Below the pieces are notes generated by a model. It was not told where the DNA came from. It saw nothing but the letters and a program-made list of their open reading frames with translations, and ran no database searches. From positions 1 to 15,682 of the forward strand of contig JAQYPI010000077.1 in NCBI GenBank assembly GCA_028726925.1: a stretch of 15,682 bases of DNA, in the 5' to 3' direction. A program made the position numbers and the translations under genes. Shown piece after piece: positions 7,283 to 12,985 of this stretch. The DNA comes from Caryophanales bacterium (GTDB lineage: Bacteria; Bacillota_I; Bacilli_A; RFN20; CAG-826). Each line of letters begins with the position of its first letter. Positions within the stretch are counted from its first letter, which is position 1.

Positions 7283-7288
7283 ATTGTA
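7283..7288 (-). promoter_or_regulatory. Likely -10 box of ATPase 2
   Basis: On the minus strand TACAAT lies immediately downstream of the right 72-bp repeat, so any -35 element must be inside the repeat. No good -35 hexamer is seen at 16-18 bp, which may point to an activator acting through the repeat. Confidence 0.4.
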
Positions 7289-7360
7289 TCCGAAAATGGC
7301 CGTTAACGATACTTTTTTGAAGAAAAATGCAAAATCGTTTCGTTAACCCGTACTTTTCGC
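7289..7360 (+). repeat. 72-bp direct repeat, right copy (5' side of ATPase 2)
   Basis: This is the second copy of the 72-bp unit, in the same orientation as 5932-6003. Inverted arms lie at 7302-7309 and 7340-7347. It sits between the ATPase 2 promoter and the glpK control region. Confidence 0.95.
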
Positions 7361-7413
7361 GTTCCTTCCATCGCAAAAACATAACCGGTAAATCCCTCCT
7401 TTCGAGGCTAGAA

Positions 7414-7427
7414 AGAAAGCGCTTTCA
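7414..7427 (+). promoter_or_regulatory. cre-like catabolite control site of glpK
   Basis: The 14-mer centred on the perfect palindrome GAAAGCGCTTTC (7415-7426) fits the CcpA-binding cre consensus TGNAANCGNTTNCA except for the first base. It lies between the -35 and -10 positions of the glpK promoter, where CcpA binding would block transcription. Confidence 0.7.
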
Positions 7428-7436
7428 TGCTATAAT
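7428..7436 (+). promoter_or_regulatory. Extended -10 promoter of glpK
   Basis: TGcTATAAT is a perfect extended -10. It ends 8 nt before the ATG at 7445, so the transcript would start about 1-2 nt before the start codon. No Shine-Dalgarno fits in between, and the -35 is poor, as expected for an extended -10 promoter. Confidence 0.75.
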
Positions 7437-7444
7437 GGACCGCT

Positions 7445-8929
7445 ATGAAAAAGAAATACATCCTTTCGATCGACCAGGGCACGACCTCGACCCGCGCCAT
7501 TTTGGTCAATTCTTATGGGGAAGAGGTCTTCAAGGCCCAGCGCCCTGTCGACTGCGTCTTCCCCAAGCCCGGCTGGGTCGAGGTCGACGCGGACCGCGTC
7601 TGGATCTCGGTCATCGACGTCCTGAACGAATTGCTCGTCCTCTCGGACGCCTCGATGGACGACGTCGCCGGCATCGGCATCACGAATCAGCGCGAGACCA
7701 CGGTCGTCTGGGAGAGGGAGACCGGGCGCGCGGTCCATAACGCGATCGTCTGGCAATCCAAGCAAACCCAAGCCCTCTGCGACGAACGGGAAAGCAAAAG
7801 CGATTTCATCCATTCGCGCACCGGCCTAAGGATGAACCCCTATTTCTCGGCATCCAAGATCCGTTACATCCTCGATGCGATCCCTCACGGCCAAGAACGG
7901 GCGGAACGCGGGGAGCTATGTTTCGGCACCATCGATTCCTGGATCATCTACAAGATGACCCGCGGCAAGCACCTCACGGACGTCAGCAACGCCTCCCGCA
8001 CGCTACTCTTCGACATCTTCAAGATGAGCTGGGACAAGGAACTCTGCGACATCTGGAACATCCCGATGGCGATGCTCCCGAAAGTCCAGGACAACGCCTC
8101 GGATTACGGGGAAGCGATCTATTTCCCCGGCCACGTGCACATCTATGGTGTCGCCGGCGACCAGCAGGCGGCCCTTTTCGGCCAATGCTGCTACCGCAAG
8201 GGCGACTCGAAGAACACCTATGGCACCGGCTGCTTCATGCTCATGAACATCGGGGACAAGCCGATCCTCTCGAAGGAAGGGCTCCTAACGACCGTTGCCT
8301 GGCGGGAACGCGGGGTCACGACTTACGCCCTTGAAGGTTCCGTCTTCATCGGCGGGGCGATCGTCCAATGGCTCCGCGACCAGACTCGCTGGTTCGAGGA
8401 TTCCCCCGACAGCGAATTCTACGCGAAGAAGGTCCCCGACACCGCGGGCGTCTATTTCGTCCCAGCCTTCGTGGGCCTAGGCACCCCATGGTGGGACGAC
8501 GAGGCAAGAGGCGCGATCTTCGGCCTCACCCGCGGGGCGGAACGCCATAACATCACCCGCGCGGGCCTCGAATCCATCGCCTACCAAAGCAAGGATGTCA
8601 TCGAGGCGATGAAGCGGGAAGCGGGCCTCGAGCTGCGCGCCCTGCGCGTTGACGGCGGGGCGAGCGCGAACGACCTCCTCATGCAATTCCAAAGCGACAT
8701 CCTCCAATGCGAGGTGCATCTGCCGGTGTGCCTCGAGACCACCGCCCTCGGGGCCGCCTATTTCGCCGGCCTCGCCTGCGGGTTCTACGACTCGAAGCGG
8801 GACATCGAGTCGAACCACGCGATCTCGAAGAAATTCAAGCCCAAGATGGCGAAAGAAGAAGCCGCGGAACGATACGACGGCTGGCTCTGCGCTGTGCAGG
8901 CGACGAGGGCCTTCAAGCCGAAGCGTTGA
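7445..8929 (+). CDS. glpK: Glycerol kinase
   Basis: This 494-aa FGGY kinase converts glycerol and ATP to glycerol-3-phosphate. Visible motifs are the N-terminal phosphate loop SIDQGTTSTRA, GITNQRETTVVWE, FGTIDSWIIYKMT, the catalytic region GVAGDQQAALFGQ with Asp239, NTYGTGCFMLMN, YALEGSVFIGGAIVQWLRD and LRVDGGASANDLLMQFQSD. Length matches the family (about 500 aa). In Bacilli and Enterococcus a His in the SYHF[FY]G motif is phosphorylated by HPr to activate the enzyme; here that place reads AIYFPG with Tyr226, although His230 and His232 lie a few residues on. The gene stands alone, without glpF or glpD/glpO in view. Control appears to be through a cre site over an extended -10 promoter, with a terminator just after the stop. 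Confidence 0.97.
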   Translation: MKKKYILSIDQGTTSTRAILVNSYGEEVFKAQRPVDCVFPKPGWVEVDADRVWISVIDVLNELLVLSDASMDDVAGIGITNQRETTVVWERETGRAVHNAIVWQSKQTQALCDERESKSDFIHSRTGLRMNPYFSASKIRYILDAIPHGQERAERGELCFGTIDSWIIYKMTRGKHLTDVSNASRTLLFDIFKMSWDKELCDIWNIPMAMLPKVQDNASDYGEAIYFPGHVHIYGVAGDQQAALFGQCCYRKGDSKNTYGTGCFMLMNIGDKPILSKEGLLTTVAWRERGVTTYALEGSVFIGGAIVQWLRDQTRWFEDSPDSEFYAKKVPDTAGVYFVPAFVGLGTPWWDDEARGAIFGLTRGAERHNITRAGLESIAYQSKDVIEAMKREAGLELRALRVDGGASANDLLMQFQSDILQCEVHLPVCLETTALGAAYFAGLACGFYDSKRDIESNHAISKKFKPKMAKEEAAERYDGWLCAVQATRAFKPKR

Positions 8930-8937
8930 TCGCGAAG

Positions 8938-8972
8938 AAGCCCAAGCCACAAAAAGGCCATGGGCTTTTTTT
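8938..8972 (+). terminator. Rho-independent terminator of glpK
   Basis: AAGCCCA (8938-8944) pairs with TGGGCTT (8961-8967), with inner GCC/GGC pairing, and the T run continues to 8972. It starts 9 nt after the glpK TGA, which confirms that TGA is a real stop here. Confidence 0.88.
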
Positions 8973-9011
8973 GGGAAATTCTTCGTCCCTATCCTGTGTT
9001 TTTTTGGTTCC

Positions 9012-9042
9012 TTGGATATTTTCTTCATCATCCCATATCCAA
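9012..9042. other. Short inverted repeat in the glpK-DUF3990 gap
   Basis: TTGGATAT (9012-9019) and ATATCCAA (9035-9042) are perfect complements around 15 nt. There is no T tail on either strand, so it is more likely a protein-binding site or chance than a terminator. Confidence 0.3.
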
Positions 9043-9060
9043 AGAACTCCCTTTTCTATG

Positions 9061-9094
9061 AAATCCACTTTATGACATTTGCCATAAAATGGAT
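9061..9094 (+). repeat. 34-bp palindromic repeat, left copy, at the XRE-DUF3990 promoter
   Basis: The unit holds ATCCACTTTATG, an 8-bp centre and CATAAAATGGAT, arms complementary at 11 of 12 positions. It recurs at 10487-10520 with one mismatch. Its last base touches the -35 hexamer, a classic repressor position, so the XRE domain of the next gene is the obvious candidate binder. Confidence 0.9.
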
Positions 9095-9122
9095 TGTCCA
9101 AAATTTCCATTCCTTTTATAAT
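9094..9122 (+). promoter_or_regulatory. Promoter of the XRE-DUF3990 operon
   Basis: TTGTCC (9094-9099), a 17-bp spacer and a perfect TATAAT (9117-9122). AAAGGA then precedes the ATG at 9144 at normal spacing. Confidence 0.85.
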
Positions 9123-9143
9123 GGGACAAAGAAAGGAATCCCC

Positions 9144-9992
9144 ATGAAATTGAACAGAGAAATCGCCATCCTCCGATCTTTGCTCCGTTTGACCCAAACC
9201 GAACTCGCGAAAGAACTCGACGTGTCCTTCGAGACGGTGAACCGCTGGGAAAACGGCAAGCACGAGGCTGAGGAAGAGAACGCCGAGAAAGTCTATGCCT
9301 ATGCTTTCCGTAAAGGGATCCGCCTGAACGAAATCTACGAGCAGTTCTTCAAGGAAGAGGAGAAGGAAGGCACGAGAATCCTTTTTCACGGTTCCAAAGG
9401 CGAGATTACGTTCCCCCTTGATTTGGAACATTCGAGGAAAAACAACGATTTCGGGCCCGGGTTCTACATGGGGGAAAGCCTGAAACAAGCCGCAGCCTAC
9501 ATCGCGAATTCCTCATCCCATCGCGTTTACGTTTTCCAGGTGCGTCTTCGTTCTCTCCGTGCCGTTTCCTTCCGCGTCGACCGGGAATGGATGCTCGCGA
9601 TCGCCTACTTCCGGGGCTGGATCCCTGAGTACGCGGAAAAGCCGATCCTCCGCGACATCATCGCCAAGGTCGAGGAAAGCGACATCGTCATCGCCCCGAT
9701 CGCCGACAACCGGATGTTCGATATCATCTCCGAGTTCGTTCGCGGGGAAATCACGGATGCCCAATGCGAGCACGCCCTTGCCGCGACGAACCTCGGGATG
9801 CAAATCGTCGCGCGAACGGAAAAAGCGCTCGATGCCATCGAGTTTGTGAACCTATGCTACCTATCAAAGCCCGAGAAAGAGGCGACTCTTACGGAGCGGT
9901 TGAAGATGCATGCCCTGAGTCAGGACAAGGGGAAGGCCGCGCGCATCGAATACAGGGGAAAGGGTCGATATATCGACGAATTGTTCCTATGA
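9144..9992 (+). CDS. XRE helix-turn-helix fused to a DUF3990 ADP-ribosyltransferase-like domain (putative toxin)
   Basis: This 282-aa protein has an XRE domain at about 5-65 (LRLTQTELAKELDVSFETVN, then RWENGKHEAEEEN). A DUF3990 domain starts near residue 78: ILFHGSKGEI with His82, NDFGPGFYMGES with Tyr108, then SDIVIAPIADNRMFD and GMQIVARTEKALDAIEF. DUF3990 belongs to the ADP-ribosyltransferase superfamily, and the HG and GFY motifs fit the NAD-binding H and Y positions. In Bacillota such genes lie next to a small partner, as here, and are suspected toxin-antitoxin modules. The XRE domain suggests that the toxin protein itself controls its operon through the palindrome at 9061-9094. Frame extension upstream to 8649 is excluded by the promoter. 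Activity is inferred from the domain only. Confidence 0.85.
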   Translation: MKLNREIAILRSLLRLTQTELAKELDVSFETVNRWENGKHEAEEENAEKVYAYAFRKGIRLNEIYEQFFKEEEKEGTRILFHGSKGEITFPLDLEHSRKNNDFGPGFYMGESLKQAAAYIANSSSHRVYVFQVRLRSLRAVSFRVDREWMLAIAYFRGWIPEYAEKPILRDIIAKVEESDIVIAPIADNRMFDIISEFVRGEITDAQCEHALAATNLGMQIVARTEKALDAIEFVNLCYLSKPEKEATLTERLKMHALSQDKGKAARIEYRGKGRYIDELFL

Positions 9993-10483
9993 GAAAACTG
10001 GATTTCAACGAATTCAAGATGTGTCAGATCCTCGGTCGGGTCTTCGAGAAATCGGTCGATCTCTCGAACCAAAGTTCCCCTCTCTTCATCCGGAGATTCA
10101 TGACCTATGATGGCGCCAAGCCCTTCTTCGATAAGAGCTATCTCGCCCAATCTTCCAACGAGGAAGACATCATCCTCGAACTCAATGGCGTTTACCAAGC
10201 CGCCTCGAATCGACGGCTTTATTCCAAAGAACAGATGCATTGGATCGGCTATGTCTATGGGGCCCTTTGCTTCCTTTATGGTTGCTCTCCAAAAGAGGTC
10301 TATGCGCTTTTCCCCGCGCAGGAAATCGTGAAATACCACGACATCTACCATACCTTCGACATCGAGGAAGCCGCCGAGCGGATGATGGAAAACATCGGCT
10401 ATGAGAAAAAGGACTACACCCGCGAAGGCGTTAAGATCCTTCAAAGACTCGTAGAAGAAGAGCGAAAAACACTCCGGGCATAA
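9989..10483 (+). CDS. Small partner protein of the XRE-DUF3990 gene (putative antitoxin)
   Basis: This 164-aa soluble, helix-rich protein has no signal or membrane segment. Its start overlaps the DUF3990 stop (ATGA), so the two are translationally coupled. The C-terminal part, HWIGYVYGALCFLYGCSPKE followed by VYALFP...KYHDIYHTFDIEEAAERMME, resembles small proteins commonly encoded beside DUF3990 and reads like DUF3791 (helices, then Y-x-x-x-HT). The N-terminal segment (LGRVFEKSVDLSNQSSPLFI) was not recognised. The order toxin-first, partner-second is opposite to many type II systems but usual for this pair. The right copy of the 34-bp repeat begins 4 bp after the stop. The antitoxin role is an inference from position and pairing. 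Confidence 0.7.
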   Translation: MRKLDFNEFKMCQILGRVFEKSVDLSNQSSPLFIRRFMTYDGAKPFFDKSYLAQSSNEEDIILELNGVYQAASNRRLYSKEQMHWIGYVYGALCFLYGCSPKEVYALFPAQEIVKYHDIYHTFDIEEAAERMMENIGYEKKDYTREGVKILQRLVEEERKTLRA

Positions 10484-10486
10484 AGA

Positions 10487-10520
10487 AAATCCACTTTATG
10501 ACATCTGCCATAAAATGGAT
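10487..10520 (+). repeat. 34-bp palindromic repeat, right copy, after the DUF3990 operon
   Basis: This copy is identical to 9061-9094 at 33 of 34 bases and in the same orientation. Here the palindrome is followed by GGGCCTTTTT, so it may also work as a weak terminator. Confidence 0.9.
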
Positions 10521-10554
10521 GGGCCTTTTTCCTGTTTTCCGCGCCTTGACCCGG

Positions 10555-10758
10555 TCATCGACGCTCCTTCCGCTGGGGCGCGGCTTCCATGCCGAACATC
10601 GCGAGGGCTTGGTTCACCTTGTCGAGCCGGACGGTTTCCTTGCCTTGCTCGAGCTCGCGCACGAACCGGAGCCCAAGGCCCGAACGCATCGCGAATTCCT
10701 CTTGGGTCAGTCGCGCTTCTTTCCGTTTTTGTTTGATAAAGGTTCCAATGGGGTTCAT
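10555..10758 (-). CDS. HipB-like XRE regulator, no toxin partner in view
   Basis: This 67-aa single-domain helix-turn-helix protein reads GTFIKQKRKEARLTQEEFAM, then RSGLGLRFVRELEQGKETVR and LDKVNQALAMFGMEA. It closely follows the Y4mF/HipB type (LTQEExA...RxVRExEQGKxTxxLDKVNxxLxxFG), whose members usually precede a hipA gene. No HipA frame lies downstream on the minus strand; instead the DUF3990 operon's right repeat follows. The ATG at 10758 has no good Shine-Dalgarno, but the frame begins right at the domain. Three phased operators upstream, of the TTTACACC-N6-GGTGTAAA type, fit the symmetry expected of HipB sites (E. coli HipB: TATCC-N8-GGATA), so autoregulation is likely. Confidence 0.85.
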   Translation of the reverse strand: MNPIGTFIKQKRKEARLTQEEFAMRSGLGLRFVRELEQGKETVRLDKVNQALAMFGMEAAPQRKERR

Positions 10759-10766
10759 AAGGATAA

Positions 10767-10871
10767 TTTACACCCTTTCGGGTATAAAACAAGAAACATT
10801 ACCAAAAAATGTACCCGATAAGGTATAAATACAATCTGGTTTTTTATGATTTACACCTTATTAGGTGTAAA
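10767..10871. promoter_or_regulatory. Array of three phased HipB-type operators
   Basis: Three 22-bp sites of the form TTTACACC-N6-GGTRTAAA lie at 10767-10788, 10808-10829 (weaker: TGTACC-N6-GGTATA) and 10850-10871 (perfect palindrome). Their starts are 41 and 42 bp apart, close to four helical turns, so all three face the same side of the DNA. They fill the divergent gap between the XRE gene and the next plus-strand frame. TACAAT at 10830-10835 could be a plus-strand -10. Confidence 0.8.
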
Positions 10872-11049
10872 AACTTTCCTATTTGAGGTATTTCAGAAGA
10901 AAATCCGCGACTCCCATGACAAGGAATCCCTGCTCATCCACCCTCTCTTCGAGAGGCTGATTCACGAGGATCTTATGAAAGGCGCCACGCGTGAGCAAGT
11001 TTGTCGAGATCCGTCTTTCGCTCGATTCTTGAAATCGGTTTTTTCATAG
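10846..11049 (+). CDS. Doubtful small ORF overlapping an operator
   Basis: The 67-codon frame begins MIYTLLGVKTFLF and ends SFARFLKSVFS. No family is recognised. Its only ATG lies 4 bp before the third HipB-type operator, so the operator encodes the first residues. No Shine-Dalgarno precedes it and no other good start is in frame until the middle. The second half (KESLLIHPLFERLIHEDLMK, then GATREQVC) looks like real helical protein. It may be a remnant whose 5' end was replaced by the operator region, or the residue of a lost toxin partner of the XRE gene. Confidence 0.35.
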   Translation: MIYTLLGVKTFLFEVFQKKIRDSHDKESLLIHPLFERLIHEDLMKGATREQVCRDPSFARFLKSVFS

Positions 11050-11064
11050 AATTCTATGTTTTTT
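11045..11064. terminator. Perfect 14-bp palindrome followed by T run
   Basis: CATAGAATTCTATG (11045-11058) is flanked by T runs on both sides and overlaps the last bases of the small ORF. It could fold as a short 5-bp stem with an AATT loop (a weak terminator) or serve as an operator. Confidence 0.35.
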
Positions 11065-11120
11065 CCGATTTGGGGATCCGGAATGGATGTGTCGGAGACG
11101 GGAGAAGAACGCGTTAACGT

Positions 11121-11149
11121 TTGAATTCGCGCGCGCAAGAATCGATAAT
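11121..11149 (+). promoter_or_regulatory. Promoter of the 11159-12827 gene pair
   Basis: TTGAAT (11121-11126), a 17-bp spacer and GATAAT (11144-11149). The start of transcription is predicted near 11156, only about 3 nt before the ATG at 11159, so the message would be leaderless. Confidence 0.65.
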
Positions 11150-11158
11150 GATAAGGAT

Positions 11159-11716
11159 ATGGAACGCTATGGCTTGCTCGAGGGGTCGATCCTCGTCGCC
11201 CCCAAAAACCTGCCCGCCCTCGAGGATTACGCGAAAGCCTACTCGGGCGTCGCTTTTTCGCGTCTGGACGTCGCTTCCTTGACCCGCCTTTTCCTCCCGC
11301 GCCTAAGTAAGGAAGCCTATGCGGCCTGCCGCGAGATCCTGCCCGCCTCCCAAGGGGCCATCAAACTCCTGTTCGCCTTGTTGCCCCCTTCCCCGACGGA
11401 TCCTATCCTCCGCGCCTTGTCCCTTTCCCCTTTTCGGCCCGAAAAGAAGAACCCCGCGGCGTTTTTTTCCGGCAAGAACGTCGTATATCTTGGCTTTCAG
11501 AAGGAGATGGGGCCCTATTTTGCTTCTCTCCTCCGCGATATCCCGAACCTAAGCGCTTCCTGGGGACCCGCCTCCTTCGGGAAGGGCGCAGGACTTAGCT
11601 ATCGTCCCTTAAAAGAGCTTTACCGCCTTTTGTCCCCGAAAGCCATCCTCGAGCTCGGCCTCGTTTCCTACGAAGCCTATGTCGAGGGACTTCGCCGCGA
11701 GAAAGGAGTATGCTAA
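11159..11716 (+). CDS. Hypothetical protein, family not recognised
   Basis: From the ATG at 11159 the product is 185 aa. An in-frame start at 11087 would add 24 residues but lies upstream of the predicted promoter, so the inner start is chosen. The sequence is soluble, with no signal peptide and no clear membrane segment. Features that stand out are PKNLPALEDYAKAYSGVAFS, GKNVVYLGFQKEMGPYFASL and SYRPLKELYRLLSPKAILEL. GC-rich codon use matches the resident genes, which supports it being a real gene of this lineage. It lies 4 nt before the DUF5677-like gene and carries that gene's Shine-Dalgarno in its last codons, so the two form an operon. I cannot assign a function. Confidence 0.7.
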   Translation: MERYGLLEGSILVAPKNLPALEDYAKAYSGVAFSRLDVASLTRLFLPRLSKEAYAACREILPASQGAIKLLFALLPPSPTDPILRALSLSPFRPEKKNPAAFFSGKNVVYLGFQKEMGPYFASLLRDIPNLSASWGPASFGKGAGLSYRPLKELYRLLSPKAILELGLVSYEAYVEGLRREKGVC

Positions 11717-11720
11717 AGCC

Positions 11721-12827
11721 ATGGTTAGCGAAGAGAATTTCCTTTCCCTCCTTTCCTCTTTGGGAGTCCCATCTTCCCTTGATGGCCATTTTCTTTACGA
11801 GGCCTACGCCGCTTGCCTCGATGGGGCCAAGGCCATGCAAGGCCCGGAAGGGAGCCTCGCGTCCCTTGGGATCAACGACCTGCAGCTCGCCCTTTACCTC
11901 GCAAACGAGCACGCCTTTTACTTATCAACCCATCCCGAGGTTTCTCAAGAAGAGCTCGTGAAGAAGGACGAATACCTTTCCTTCCTCGCTTCCGTCTCCC
12001 TCGACAAATATTTCACCAATGAGCGACTCGCCTACAAAGAAGGCAGCCTCGCGTCCCGTTATAGCCCGTTTATGTCGACGATTGAGCTCTACCTCAATTT
12101 CATCCTCGGCATGCTTTCCCGTTACGAGAGGAACGACCCCGCCCACACCCTCATCGTGGACGTGATGGCCAAGGGGTTCCGCGTCGCCAAATGCGTCTGC
12201 GGCCTGCTGGAAGGCGGGTACGAGACGGAAGCCTTCTCCTGCTGGCGAACCCTGCACGAGAACGAATGCATCCTCCATTGCCTCGTCCGTTATGGCGAGC
12301 CCATCGTGAAACGCTACCTGCGCCACATCGAATACGGCGTCGCTTTCCGCGTTGGCTTCAAGACGAAAGAAGCCACGGATGCGATCTTCGTCGAGATCAA
12401 GGACAACATGCGTTCCATGGGGCTTAAGAGCAAGGACATGAAGCGCTACATCGAATACGGCTGGCTCTTCGCCATCCCCGGCATCGCCGAATCCCCCGAA
12501 TTCAAGCTCAATTTCCGCGATGGGGTGGAGCGCGCGGCTTCCCTCACCCAATACGCGAAGGTCTACGAGATGAGCAGCGAGGTGACCCATTCCTCCCCCG
12601 TCCTCATCTACTCGAAGAAGAACTATTTCTTCTATCTCACGTTGCTTAGCCTTTACGAATCGTTCTTCCGTCTCGAGAAGATCTTCACCTCCCTTTATAC
12701 CTCCACCGTCTCGGAAGCCGAGAAGCAAGGCTACGCGAGGATGCGGAATCTCTATTACGGGGAACTCCTCGCCGCCTACGACAGCGCCAAGAAGGCCTTC
12801 GCGGAAATCGCCAAGAAAGGCAAATAA
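11721..12827 (+). CDS. DUF5677-like protein
   Basis: The product is 368 aa from ATG 11721; AGGAG at 11704-11708 is 12 nt upstream. An ATG at 11679 in the same frame lies inside the preceding gene and is less likely. The central part, VCGLLEGGYETEAFSCWRTL followed by HENECILHCLVRYGEPIVKR, fits the DUF5677 pattern of an all-helical protein with a conserved helix containing [ST]xxRxLxE. A later YEMSSEVTHSS block fits the family's second conserved segment (YxxxSxxxHxS). DUF5677 genes are widespread in accessory regions and have no established activity. Assignment is by motif pattern only. No clear terminator follows; the next feature is the repeat pair in front of ATPase 3. Confidence 0.65.
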   Translation: MVSEENFLSLLSSLGVPSSLDGHFLYEAYAACLDGAKAMQGPEGSLASLGINDLQLALYLANEHAFYLSTHPEVSQEELVKKDEYLSFLASVSLDKYFTNERLAYKEGSLASRYSPFMSTIELYLNFILGMLSRYERNDPAHTLIVDVMAKGFRVAKCVCGLLEGGYETEAFSCWRTLHENECILHCLVRYGEPIVKRYLRHIEYGVAFRVGFKTKEATDAIFVEIKDNMRSMGLKSKDMKRYIEYGWLFAIPGIAESPEFKLNFRDGVERAASLTQYAKVYEMSSEVTHSSPVLIYSKKNYFFYLTLLSLYESFFRLEKIFTSLYTSTVSEAEKQGYARMRNLYYGELLAAYDSAKKAFAEIAKKGK

Positions 12828-12878
12828 AAGGGACCGCCTTGGCCAAAACGTCTGGCTGTCAGAAATCACCAAGATTAA

Positions 12879-12909
12879 AAAAATGCAAGAACTTGCAAAA
12901 ATTTTAGTT
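12879..12909 (+). repeat. 31-bp palindromic repeat, left copy, upstream of the ATPase 3 promoter
   Basis: AAAAATGCAAGAACTTGCA followed by AAAATTTTAGTT is identical to 12944-12974. The core TGCAAG-AA-CTTGCA is an inverted repeat. This copy ends 5 bp before the -35 hexamer. Confidence 0.95.
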
Positions 12910-12914
12910 TGGTG

Positions 12915-12943
12915 TTGATTGTTGTCGCCCTCATTGGAATAAT
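12915..12943 (+). promoter_or_regulatory. Promoter of ATPase 3
   Basis: TTGATT (12915-12920), a 17-bp spacer and AATAAT (12938-12943). The predicted transcription start near 12950 falls inside the right repeat copy, so the palindromes sit on both sides of the promoter. Confidence 0.55.
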
Positions 12944-12974
12944 AAAAATGCAAGAACTTGCAAAAATTTTAGTT
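12944..12974 (+). repeat. 31-bp palindromic repeat, right copy, at the ATPase 3 start site
   Basis: This is an exact second copy of 12879-12909, 65 bp downstream. It directly follows the -10 box and ends 11 bp before the ATG at 12986. Confidence 0.95.
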
Positions 12975-12985
12975 GGGAACGGAAT

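Noticed and set aside
5932..7360. Integron gene cassette with attC-like 72-bp sites (GTTAAC at both arms)
   Set aside because: The ends do not fit the attC core sites RYYYAAC and GTTRRRY, and no integrase is present. The bracketing is kept as a finding without the integron label.
8927..8929. TGA read as tryptophan (Mycoplasma-type code)
   Set aside because: Genes in the window use TGG for Trp, and TGA ends glpK and others directly before terminators.
8649..9143. Upstream extension of the XRE-DUF3990 frame into glpK
   Set aside because: It is out of frame with glpK, spans the glpK terminator, and the promoter and Shine-Dalgarno select the ATG at 9144.
12884..12909. The palindrome TGCAAGAACTTGCA plus ATTTT as terminator of the DUF5677-like gene
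   Set aside because: The stem is AT-rich with a 2-nt centre, the T run is short, and an exact second copy lies inside the next transcription unit, so an operator or repeat role fits better.
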